From NCBI GenBank assembly GCA_964555685.1, contig CAZKTO010000038.1, positions 1-27,416 on the forward strand: 27,416 nt of DNA, written 5' to 3'. The notes beneath the pieces were generated by a model. That model ran no database searches. It was not told the DNA's origin and saw only the letters and a program-made list of their open reading frames with translations. The first letter of the stretch is position 1. Every line of letters begins with the position of its first letter. The translations under genes were made by a program, and so were the position numbers. Of this stretch, positions 14,105 through 20,789 are shown piece after piece. Source of the DNA: CAZKTO01 sp964555685. Lineage in GTDB: Bacteria > Chloroflexota > Dehalococcoidia > SHYB01.

Positions 14105-14546
14105 CGTCGTTGCGAGCGAGTCGGAGCCTGCCCCGAGTCCCTCCGAGGGGAGCGAAGCAATCTGGTGGGGTGGCGGGGCCCTCACAACTCACCGCTCAGG
14201 TCTCGCCAGGCGGGGTTCATGCGCTTGATACGTTCGATCTTGTGCTGACGCGAGCCTGCCTTCAACTGCTTCTCGCGGGCGATGGCAGCCTCGGCGGTTT
14301 CGGCCACCTCGTAATAAACAAGATCCGTCACGTTGTACCGTGAGGCAAAGCCGGGGGCCAGTTTCTTCTTATGCTCGAAGACTCGGCGGGGAAGGTTGTT
14401 CGTTACGCCCGTGTAGAGCACGGTCTTCCTGAGGTTGGTCATGATGTACACAAAGAAGGTCTTGCCCATGCTCCGCCTTCCTCAGCCCAGGCAGGCCGCC
14501 GCCACCCCACCAGGTTGCCACGGGCGAAGACGCCCTCGCAACGACG
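14105..14546. mobile_element. GIY-YIG cassette framed by nested inverted repeats
   Basis: Outer arms 14105-14116 (CGTCGTTGCGAG) and 14535-14546 match 12/12 as an inverted repeat. Inner arms 14157-14176 (starting GCAATCTGGTGG) and 14499-14518 match 19/20. A GIY-YIG gene fills the middle, 5-20 bp from the inner arms. The arm words (TTGCGAG..., GAAGCAATCTGG) belong to a repeat type common in intergenic DNA of several phyla. Whether the cassette moves is inference. 13955-14104 shows no gene or clear site. Confidence 0.6.
14182..14469 (-). CDS. GIY-YIG nuclease superfamily protein
   Basis: A 95-residue single-domain GIY-YIG protein, the usual length for the stand-alone YhbQ-like/UPF0213 group. 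FFVYIMTN (5-12) and VLYTGVTNNLPRRVFEHK (17-34) are the GIY and YIG halves followed by the catalytic Arg helix. YEVAETAEAAIAREKQLK (53-70) carries the conserved Glu, and WRDLS is the usual ending. Catalytic residues appear intact (Tyr19, Arg28/29, Glu64 by eye). The start is the ATG at 14469. Its placement between long inverted repeats, with less biased base use than the neighbours, suggests a mobile or formerly mobile cassette. Members of this group often sit within such repeats. Confidence 0.87.
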   Translation of the reverse strand: MGKTFFVYIMTNLRKTVLYTGVTNNLPRRVFEHKKKLAPGFASRYNVTDLVYYEVAETAEAAIAREKQLKAGSRQHKIERIKRMNPAWRDLSGEL

Positions 14547-14550
14547 AGGG
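14533..14550. terminator. Hairpins in the spacer between the dehydrogenase and GIY-YIG genes
   Basis: CCCTCG-N6-CGAGGG at 14533-14550. A weaker GATTC-AAA-GAATC follows at 14574-14586, just after the dehydrogenase stop on the minus strand. Either could end the minus-strand transcript, but neither has a clear T-run. Confidence 0.3.
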
Positions 14551-14600
14551 AGTAGTCTTGCCATCTCTGCCACGATTCAAAGAATCAAGATGACTGACTC

Positions 14601-15410
14601 CTAGTGGAACAGGCTCCAGGCGCCCTTGGGATCGCGGACCCAGCCGCTGGAGGCCCACGTCCCGCCGTCCACGCTCACGGTGATGCCGGTGATCCAGGCG
14701 CCCAGGTCCGAGGCGAGGTAGACGCAGGCCCCGGCTACGTCCTCGGGCGTCCCCACGCGGCCCAGGGGGATCCCGCGCAGTACCGGGCCGATGCGCTCGG
14801 GCGTCATGGAGCGCGCCGTGTGCGGCGTGGCGATGAAGTCCGGGGCGATGCAGTTGACACGGATGCCGTGCTCGCCCAGCTCCAGGGCCATGCTCCGAGT
14901 AAAGCTGATCATGCCGGCCTTGCAGGCCCCGTAGACGGCGAAGTCCGGGGCGGCGCGCAGCCCCTCGATACTGGAGATGTTGATGATGGCGCCCTTGCGG
15001 CGGCCGGCGATCATCGCCTTGGCGCCCGCGTCGGTGCAGTAGAAGAGACCGAAGAGATTGAGCTCGACATGCTTGCGCCAGCCGGCCTCGCCCTGCTCGA
15101 CGAACTTGTGGTGGCGGGTGCCGCCCGCGTTGTTCACCAGGATGTCCAGCCCGCCCAGCGCCTCCACGGTGCTCGCCACCATGGCCTGCACCTGCCCAAA
15201 GTCCCGGACGTCCGTCGTGATGGACAGGCCCTTCCGGCCCAGGGCGCGGACCTCGGCGGCGACCGCCTCGCCGGCGGCGGCGTTCCTGTCCGCGATGACG
15301 ACGTGCGCCCCAAAGCGCGCGAAGGTGAGGGCGATCCCCTTGCCGATGCCGTCGCCGCCGCCGGTGACGATGGCGACCCGGTCGGTGAGCAGCGCGCTGG
15401 CGGGGTCCAT
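14601..15410 (-). CDS. Short-chain dehydrogenase/reductase (SDR)
   Basis: NAD(P)-dependent oxidoreductase with a Rossmann fold, 269 residues. TGGGDGIG (16-23) is the cofactor loop, with ADR at 40-42 (Asp41 favours NAD(H)). NNAG is at 93-96, the catalytic Ser is in INISSIEG (about 146-147), and Tyr160 and Lys164 are in YGACK. The PDFIATPHT and GRVGTPEDVAGACVYLASD...TGITVSVDGG blocks are classic. The start is the ATG at 15410 with GGAGG 6 nt upstream. It begins 10 bp after the stop of the CoA-transferase gene, so the two form an operon. This suggests the dehydrogenase acts on a hydroxyacyl-CoA or on a product of the same degradative pathway; the exact substrate is unknown. Confidence 0.92.
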   Translation of the reverse strand: MDPASALLTDRVAIVTGGGDGIGKGIALTFARFGAHVVIADRNAAAGEAVAAEVRALGRKGLSITTDVRDFGQVQAMVASTVEALGGLDILVNNAGGTRHHKFVEQGEAGWRKHVELNLFGLFYCTDAGAKAMIAGRRKGAIINISSIEGLRAAPDFAVYGACKAGMISFTRSMALELGEHGIRVNCIAPDFIATPHTARSMTPERIGPVLRGIPLGRVGTPEDVAGACVYLASDLGAWITGITVSVDGGTWASSGWVRDPKGAWSLFH

Positions 15411-15420
15411 AGCGTCCCTC

Positions 15421-17727
15421 CTAGGCGGGCCAGGCGACGACGCCCGCAGCCTTGAGCCGCGCCGACTCCTCGGCCGAGTAGCCCAGCTCCGCCATGATCT
15501 CGCGGGTGTGCTGGCCCAGCACCGGCGGCGCGCCCCCGATGCGGCCCGGCGTCTCCGAGAAGTTCACCAGGTGGCCGAACTGGCGCATCCGGCCGTACTC
15601 CAGGTGCTGGTACTCGGCGACGAGGCCGCTCTTCACCGCGTCCGGGTCCGTGAGCCAGCTCTTGCCGGCCTCCGGATCGGCGATCTCGCAGGGGACGCCC
15701 GCCCGGTCGAGGGCCTCGAACCACGCCCTGGCCGGCCTCGTTGCGAAGGCCGCCTCCAGCAGGCCCGCCAGGTCGCTGGCGTGCTGACGGCGGGCTGCAG
15801 CGCCGGCGAAGCGGAGGTCCGGCGCAAGGCCCACGGTGCGGAACAGCGACTGGGCCTGCTCTTCGTTCAGGCAGGCGATGGCGATCCAGCCCTCGGCCGT
15901 CCGGTAGAGGCGATAGAGGGGGCCCAGGCCCGTCTGCTCCCGGTCGAGTCGCGGGCGCTGGAAGGGGCCGTTCGGGCCGATGTAGACGTCCGAGCTGTAG
16001 TAGATGCCGCAGTTCAGGAGGTTCGTGTCCACGAACTGCCCCTGGCCCGTCCGCTCGCGCCAGCGGAGGGCCAGGAGCACGCCGATGACCGACTGGAAGG
16101 CGTTGCCGGTATCGCACATGCCGAAGCGCAGCCAGACGGGCGGGTTGCCCTCGCCGCCCGCCTCGTACTCGATGCCGCACATGGCCTGGAAGAGCTGGTC
16201 GAAGCCCGGCCAGGTCGACTTGGGGCCGCTGACGCCGTAGGCCGGCGTGTGGCAGTAGACGACCCGGGGGTTGAGTCGGCGCGCATCCTCGTAGCCGATC
16301 CCCAGGCGCTCGGCGACGCCCGGCCGGAAGTTGTGATGGATGACGTCCACCCGAGCCATCAGCCGCCGGGCGATCTGGAGGCCTTCCGGTCGTTTGAGAT
16401 CGACGGCGATGTCCCGCTTGCCGCGCTGGCAGCCGTTGAAGGGCATGGTGGCGTGACGCATCTGGTCGCCCTCGGTCGACTCGAGCTTGTAGACCTCCGC
16501 GCCCAGATCGCCCAGGATCATGGGGCCAAAGGGCCCCGCGAGGAAGTTTCCGAAGTCCAGCACCTTGATCCCCTCGAGCGCGTGGCGAAGGTTCCGCTTC
16601 GGCTGGGGTAGGGGCACCCCGACATGTCGGGGTGCCCCTACGGTATCGATCGATCCCAGCACGTCTTCCGTATGCTGCCCCAGACGCGGCGCCGGACCCT
16701 GGACCCGGCCGGGGCAGGCGTGCAATTTGAACGTGACCCCCGCCTGGCGCGTCGGCCCCACCACCGGGTCGTCGACGTGGGCCACCATGCCGTTGGCGAC
16801 GACCTGGGGGTCATCGAAGGCCTCCCAGACCGGCTGAACGGCCTGGATGGGGATATCGTTGGCCCAGAACTGTTCGAGCACTTGCTTCCGTGGGATTCGC
16901 TTGAAGGCGGAGCGGAGCACACGGTCGGCCTCTTCGTAGTTGCCGCGCATGGGGTTGTCCACTGCGTCGATGCCCAGGATGCGCCAGATGGCGCCCCGGT
17001 CCTTGCCACGGCCCCCGGCCATGTGCATCGAGTGGACCCAGAGGCCGTCGGCGCACTCGTAGATGGAAGGCTGGGCCTGCTTGGGGATGCTGAACCACGT
17101 CTGCATCCGCTCGGCCCACTGCCAGAGCTGGGTGGTGAAGGCCAGCACGCCCTGGTAGAGGGAGGTCTCGACCCACTGGCCCCGGCCCGTGACCTCGCGG
17201 ACGTAGAGGGCGGCGGCGATCCCCTGAGCGGCCAGGTAGGAGGCGGCCATGCTGGGCGCCGGAAAGTGCAGAAAGATGGGCCCGTCGCGCCAGCCGGCCT
17301 GCTCGAACTGCTGGCCCGAGCGCGCCTGCACCAGGGCGTCGATGCCGGGCCGGCCCTCGCTCCGGTTGCCGCGGCCGTAGCCCGTGATGGAGCAGTAGAC
17401 GAGCCCGGGGTGAGCGCCCTTCAAAGAAGGGTAGTCGAGGCCGAGGCGGGCCATCGTCCCCGGCGAGAAGCTCTCGACCAGCACGTCGGCGGTGGCCAGG
17501 AGCTTCAGGAACCGCTCCCTCCCGGCCGGGTCCTTGAGGTCGAGGACGACGCTCTTCTTGCCCCGGTCCCAGACGGTGTAGCCGCCGTAGGAGCGAAAGA
17601 GCGCCCCGCCCGGCGGCTCGACCTTGATGACCTCGGCGCCCTGGTCGGAGAGCGTCATGGTGGCGAGAGGCCCGGCGATGCCCCACGAGAGGTCGACGAT
17701 GCGCACGCCCTCCAGCGGTCCCGCCAT
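15421..17727 (-). CDS. Fused double-domain family III CoA-transferase (CaiB/BaiF)
   Basis: Transfers CoA between carboxylic acids in the FRC/CaiB fold. At 768 residues it is twice the usual ~400 because two complete domains are joined: domain 1 from LEGVRIVDLSWGIAGPLA (5-22) to about 358, domain 2 from LEGIKVLDFGNFLAGPFG (384-401) to the end. Both have the AEVIKVE/AEVYKLE strand, the G(R/Q)GQ(W/F)V(E/D)T loop and the QHT motif. Compared by eye with formyl-CoA transferase, the catalytic Asp is kept in domain 2 (Asp539, CDTGNAF) but replaced by Ser159 in domain 1. The linker (359-383) contains a 34-bp palindrome that encodes VGAPRHVGVPL. The ATG at 17727 has GAGGTGAT upstream. The SDR follows in the same operon. 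Confidence 0.88.
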   Translation of the reverse strand: MAGPLEGVRIVDLSWGIAGPLATMTLSDQGAEVIKVEPPGGALFRSYGGYTVWDRGKKSVVLDLKDPAGRERFLKLLATADVLVESFSPGTMARLGLDYPSLKGAHPGLVYCSITGYGRGNRSEGRPGIDALVQARSGQQFEQAGWRDGPIFLHFPAPSMAASYLAAQGIAAALYVREVTGRGQWVETSLYQGVLAFTTQLWQWAERMQTWFSIPKQAQPSIYECADGLWVHSMHMAGGRGKDRGAIWRILGIDAVDNPMRGNYEEADRVLRSAFKRIPRKQVLEQFWANDIPIQAVQPVWEAFDDPQVVANGMVAHVDDPVVGPTRQAGVTFKLHACPGRVQGPAPRLGQHTEDVLGSIDTVGAPRHVGVPLPQPKRNLRHALEGIKVLDFGNFLAGPFGPMILGDLGAEVYKLESTEGDQMRHATMPFNGCQRGKRDIAVDLKRPEGLQIARRLMARVDVIHHNFRPGVAERLGIGYEDARRLNPRVVYCHTPAYGVSGPKSTWPGFDQLFQAMCGIEYEAGGEGNPPVWLRFGMCDTGNAFQSVIGVLLALRWRERTGQGQFVDTNLLNCGIYYSSDVYIGPNGPFQRPRLDREQTGLGPLYRLYRTAEGWIAIACLNEEQAQSLFRTVGLAPDLRFAGAAARRQHASDLAGLLEAAFATRPARAWFEALDRAGVPCEIADPEAGKSWLTDPDAVKSGLVAEYQHLEYGRMRQFGHLVNFSETPGRIGGAPPVLGQHTREIMAELGYSAEESARLKAAGVVAWPA
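16608..16641. repeat. 34-bp perfect palindrome (copy 4 of the dispersed family, with longer arms)
   Basis: Starts GTAGGGGCACCCCGAC and is its own reverse complement over all 34 bases; the core CCCCGAC-AT-GTCGGGG is at 16617-16632. It lies in the linker between the two CoA-transferase domains and encodes, in frame, residues 363-373 with PRHVG at 366-370. Confidence 0.93.
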
Positions 17728-17735
17728 AGATCACC

Positions 17736-17828
17736 TCACGATTCAGCTTGCGCGCCCGCCATCCGCGCCGCGATGGCCCGGATATCGCCCTGGGGGACGT
17801 GGACGGCGCCGGCCGTCCTCATCTCCAT
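17736..17828 (-). CDS. Possible 30-residue leader peptide before the CoA-transferase
   Basis: ATG at 17828, stop 8 bp before the CoA-transferase start; sequence begins MEMRTAGAVHVPQGDI. GGAG lies 3 nt before the ATG, and the start is within about 15 nt of a predicted -10 box. Not recognised. It could be a short leader ORF or chance, since GC-rich DNA gives many open frames. Confidence 0.25.
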   Translation of the reverse strand: MEMRTAGAVHVPQGDIRAIAARMAGAQAES

Positions 17829-17843
17829 CGCTCCGAGGACGCA

Positions 17844-17872
17844 AGGGTACGAGATGCCTGGCTGCTTGTCCA
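17844..17872 (-). promoter_or_regulatory. Possible promoter of the CoA-transferase/SDR operon
   Basis: On the minus strand, TGGACA (17872-17867), 17-nt spacer, TACCCT (17849-17844). Leader about 110 nt to the CoA-transferase ATG. Confidence 0.4.
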
Positions 17873-17909
17873 GGCGCGAAACGCAAGCAACTGACCCTTT
17901 CCGCACACC

Positions 17910-17938
17910 TTGTCGCATTCTTACCCCCATGCTATAGT
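17910..17938 (+). promoter_or_regulatory. tRNA-Ser promoter
   Basis: TTGTCG (17910-17915), 17-nt spacer, TATAGT (17933-17938). The mature tRNA begins 11 nt after the -10 box, so the 5' leader is only a few bases. Confidence 0.7.
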
Positions 17939-17948
17939 GGCCCATAAA

Positions 17949-18043
17949 GGAGGGATCGCATAGCCAGGTCTAGTGCGACCGCCTGCTAAGCGGTTGGGGG
18001 TCTAATAAGCCCCTCATGGGTTCGAATCCCATTCCCTCCGCCA
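17949..18043 (+). tRNA. tRNA-Ser(GCT)
   Basis: Acceptor stem GGAGGGA (17949-17955) pairs with TCCCTCC (18033-18039); discriminator G, then an encoded CCA (18041-18043). The anticodon arm ACCGC-CTGCTAA-GCGGT gives anticodon GCT (reads AGC/AGU). A long variable arm (GGGGGTCTAATAAGCCCCTC) is typical of class II tRNA-Ser, and the T loop is TTCGAATC. 95 nt in all. Confidence 0.96.
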
Positions 18044-18111
18044 GCGCCCCTCGGATTTCAGAACTCGGACGCTCCGCCGGGGGACTTTTGTACCTAAAAA
18101 CCGGGCAGGGA

Positions 18112-18129
18112 TTGTGACAGGAATCACAA
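18112..18129. promoter_or_regulatory. CRP/FNR-type palindrome upstream of miaB
   Basis: TTGTGA-CAGGAA-TCACAA: a perfect 6-bp inverted repeat with the TGTGA-N6-TCACA form of CRP sites, 85 bp before the miaB ATG. No matching -10/-35 pair is obvious beside it, so its role is uncertain. Confidence 0.35.
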
Positions 18130-18161
18130 ACAAGAAGATCGGCGAGGCGGGGCTACGCCAC

Positions 18162-18203
18162 GAGGCGATAGGTTCCTCGTCGCTGCGCTCCTCGGAATGA
18201 CGG
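18162..18203. repeat. Half-element related to the 8635 MITE-like repeat
   Basis: GCGATAGGTTCCTCGTCG followed by CTGCGCTCCTCGGAATGACG resembles the right half of the 8635-8746 element (GATAGATTCCTCGTCG ... GGAATGACA). It lies directly before the miaB ribosome-binding site. Confidence 0.6.
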
Positions 18204-18213
18204 GAAAGGCGCG

Positions 18214-19539
18214 ATGACGACCTACCACGTCTGGACCATCGGCTGTCAGATGAACGTGGCCGACTCGGAGCGGCTGGGCGAGGCCCTCGAACGCCTCGGC
18301 TGCACTGAGACGCCCGTCATGGACGAGGCCGATATTATCGTGCTCAATAGCTGCGTCGTGCGCCAGGGGGCCGAGGAGAAGGTGGCTGGCCGTCTCAACG
18401 CTCTCAAGCCCGTCAAGCGCCGCCATCCAGACAGGATCGTCGCCCTCATGGGCTGCATGGTGGGCCCCAAGACGGACGAGCTGCGCCATCGCTTCCCCCA
18501 CGCCGACGTCTTCATGCGCCCCCAGGAGTACGGCGATCTCATCCGGCTGGTCGAGGCGCGCGAGGGGACCTGCCTGGACAACACCATCCCGCTCATTCCG
18601 AGCCGTCCCTCCGTGGCCACCTTCGTCCCCATCATCCACGGCTGCGACAAGTTCTGCACCTTCTGCATCATCCCCTACCGGCGCGGGCGCGAGCGCAGCC
18701 GGCCCATCCCCGACCTCGTGCGCGAGGTCGAGATGCTGGTGAAGCGCGGCGTCAAGGAGGTCACGCTTCTCGGCCAGAACGTCGACTCCTATGGCCACGA
18801 CCTGCCGGGCTCGCCGGACCTCGCCGATCTGCTGGAGGCGGCCAACGCCGTCCAGGGGGTCCAGCGCATCCGCTTCCTCACCTCCCACCCCAACGACATG
18901 AGCCAGCGGATCATCGACGCGGTGGCGCGCCTCGACCGGGTCTGCGAGTACATCAATCTGCCGGTCCAGGCCGGCGACGACCAGGTGCTCGCGAACATGC
19001 GGCGAGGCTACACCCGGGAGCAGTACCTGGAGCTCGTGGGGCGCATCCGGGGGGCGATGCCGGACGTGGGCCTCACCACGGACATCATCGTTGGCTTCCC
19101 CGGCGAGACGGCGGAGCAGTTCGAGCGGACCGCCGGCCTCGTGCGCCAGGTGCGGTTCGATAAGGTCCACATCGCCATGTACTCGCCGCGGCCGGGCACC
19201 CTGGCCTGGCGCAGGATGGAGGACGACGTGCCCGCCGAAGAGAAGCAGCGGCGCCATGCCGCCCTCGAAGAGCTCCAGATGGAGATCGCCCGCGAGATCA
19301 ACCAGGCCCTCGTGGGCACGACGCACGAGGTCCTCATCGAAGGCGAAAAGGACGGCCGCTGGCATGGCCGCACGAGGTCGAACAAGCTCGTCTACGTCGA
19401 GGACGGGGGGCACCGCTACGGCGAGCTGCTGGACGTCCGGATCACCGGCGCCTCTCCCTACTCACTCCAGGGGCTCGTCGTCCAGCCGGCTCGAACGCCG
19501 ATTCCCCTTCGGACAGAGGGGATCGCCCTGGCCACTTGA
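18214..19539 (+). CDS. miaB: tRNA-2-methylthio-N6-dimethylallyladenosine synthase MiaB
   Basis: Radical-SAM enzyme that adds the methylthio group to i6A37 of tRNAs reading UNN codons. 441 residues. The N-terminal methylthiotransferase domain has Cys11, Cys47 and Cys81 for the auxiliary [4Fe-4S] cluster. HGCDKFCTFCIIPY gives the radical-SAM Cys144/148/151. PYRRGRERSRP is the MiaB form of the loop, separating it from RimO and MtaB. GQNVDSYG, LTSHPND and VGFPGET follow. The last 65 residues form a TRAM RNA-binding domain. The ATG at 18214 follows GGGAAAGG. It starts a run of miaB-nadA-nadB with an 18-bp gap to nadA. A tRNA gene lies just upstream on the same strand. Confidence 0.95.
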   Translation: MTTYHVWTIGCQMNVADSERLGEALERLGCTETPVMDEADIIVLNSCVVRQGAEEKVAGRLNALKPVKRRHPDRIVALMGCMVGPKTDELRHRFPHADVFMRPQEYGDLIRLVEAREGTCLDNTIPLIPSRPSVATFVPIIHGCDKFCTFCIIPYRRGRERSRPIPDLVREVEMLVKRGVKEVTLLGQNVDSYGHDLPGSPDLADLLEAANAVQGVQRIRFLTSHPNDMSQRIIDAVARLDRVCEYINLPVQAGDDQVLANMRRGYTREQYLELVGRIRGAMPDVGLTTDIIVGFPGETAEQFERTAGLVRQVRFDKVHIAMYSPRPGTLAWRRMEDDVPAEEKQRRHAALEELQMEIAREINQALVGTTHEVLIEGEKDGRWHGRTRSNKLVYVEDGGHRYGELLDVRITGASPYSLQGLVVQPARTPIPLRTEGIALAT

Positions 19540-19557
19540 GGCAGGAAGGAGTTCGCC

Positions 19558-20757
19558 ATGACCCTCAACGTTATCGCTCCCGAGAAGGTCGTTCCGGGCA
19601 AGGGGTGCGACGCCGACCGCTCGCTGATGGACCTCCTCTACCACACGGAGATGTCCACCAAGGCCGGCGCCGTCTCCCGCCTGCCCAAGCGGTACATGGG
19701 CCTCTCCCAGGAGGAGCTGGACGCCCGCATCGCCGAGGCCAGACGGCGGCTGGGCTCGCGCCTGGTCATCCTGGGCCACCACTACCAGCGCGACGAGATC
19801 ATCAAGTACACCGACTTCCGGGGCGACTCCTATAAGCTCGCCCAGAGCGCCGCCGCGCACCCCGAGGCCGAGTACATCGTCTTCTGCGGCGTCCACTTCA
19901 TGGCCGAGAGCGCCGACATCCTCAGCGCCCCGCACCAGAAGGTCGTCCTGCCCAACATGGCGGCCGGCTGCTCCATGGCCGACATGGCCCCCACCGGCGA
20001 CGTGCTCCAGTGCTGGGACGAGCTCCAGCGCATCGAGGGGGTGGCGGGCCAGGTGCTCCCCGTCACGTATATGAACTCCACCGCCGCCCTCAAGGCGTTC
20101 TGCGGCGTCAACGGCGGCCTCGTCTGCACCTCCTCCAACGCCGCGGCCGTCCTGCGCTGGGCCCTGGAGCGCGCCCCCAAGGTCCTCTTCTTCCCGGACC
20201 AGCACCTGGGCCGCAACACCGCCGTCAAGATGGGCCGCAGCGTCGAGGAGACCGTCGTCTGGGACCCCTTCCAGCCCCTGGGCGGCAATACCGAGGACGA
20301 CCTGCGCCGCGCGGCCTTCATCCTCTGGAAGGGCCACTGCTCCGTCCACAAGCGCTTCACGCCGGAGCAGGTCCTGGAGGCCCGCAGGCGCTACCCGGAC
20401 ATCAAGGTTATCGTGCACCCCGAGTGCCCCATGGAGACGGTTCGCCTGGCCGACTACGACGGCTCGACGGAGCGCATCATCAAGACCGTCTCCGAGGCGC
20501 CGGCCGGGACCAAGTGGGCCGTGGGCACGGAGATCAACCTGGTCAACCGCCTGGCTCACGAGCACCCGGACAAGCTCATCTTCTGCCTCGATCCCGTCAT
20601 CTGCCCCTGCTCCACCATGTACCGCATCCACCCGGCCTACCTGTGCTGGGTACTGGAGGAGCTGGCGGAGGGGAACGTGGTCAACCAGATCTCCGTCCCG
20701 GACGAGGTGGCCCGCTGGGCGCGCGTCGCCCTCCAGCGCATGCTGGCGACGACGTAG
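19558..20757 (+). CDS. nadA: Quinolinate synthase NadA
   Basis: Condenses iminoaspartate with dihydroxyacetone phosphate to make quinolinate, using an oxygen-sensitive [4Fe-4S] cluster. 399 residues, the longer NadA form with an N-terminal extension of about 45. LVILGHHYQRDEI (69-81) is the substrate loop, and YIVFCGVHFMAESADIL holds the first cluster Cys110. VCTSSNA gives Cys190, and ICPCSTMYRI supplies the third ligand (Cys349 or Cys351). FFPDQHLGRN and VHPECPMETV are conserved. GGAAGGAG precedes the ATG at 19558. It is directly followed by nadB, whose product makes its substrate. Confidence 0.97.
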   Translation: MTLNVIAPEKVVPGKGCDADRSLMDLLYHTEMSTKAGAVSRLPKRYMGLSQEELDARIAEARRRLGSRLVILGHHYQRDEIIKYTDFRGDSYKLAQSAAAHPEAEYIVFCGVHFMAESADILSAPHQKVVLPNMAAGCSMADMAPTGDVLQCWDELQRIEGVAGQVLPVTYMNSTAALKAFCGVNGGLVCTSSNAAAVLRWALERAPKVLFFPDQHLGRNTAVKMGRSVEETVVWDPFQPLGGNTEDDLRRAAFILWKGHCSVHKRFTPEQVLEARRRYPDIKVIVHPECPMETVRLADYDGSTERIIKTVSEAPAGTKWAVGTEINLVNRLAHEHPDKLIFCLDPVICPCSTMYRIHPAYLCWVLEELAEGNVVNQISVPDEVARWARVALQRMLATT

Positions 20758-20789
20758 CGGCCACGGCCTCTCCGCCCAGATCCCGGCCC

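Noticed and set aside
17949..18043. Integration site at the tRNA-Ser 3' end
   Set aside because: No integrase gene and no direct repeat of the tRNA end seen in the window.
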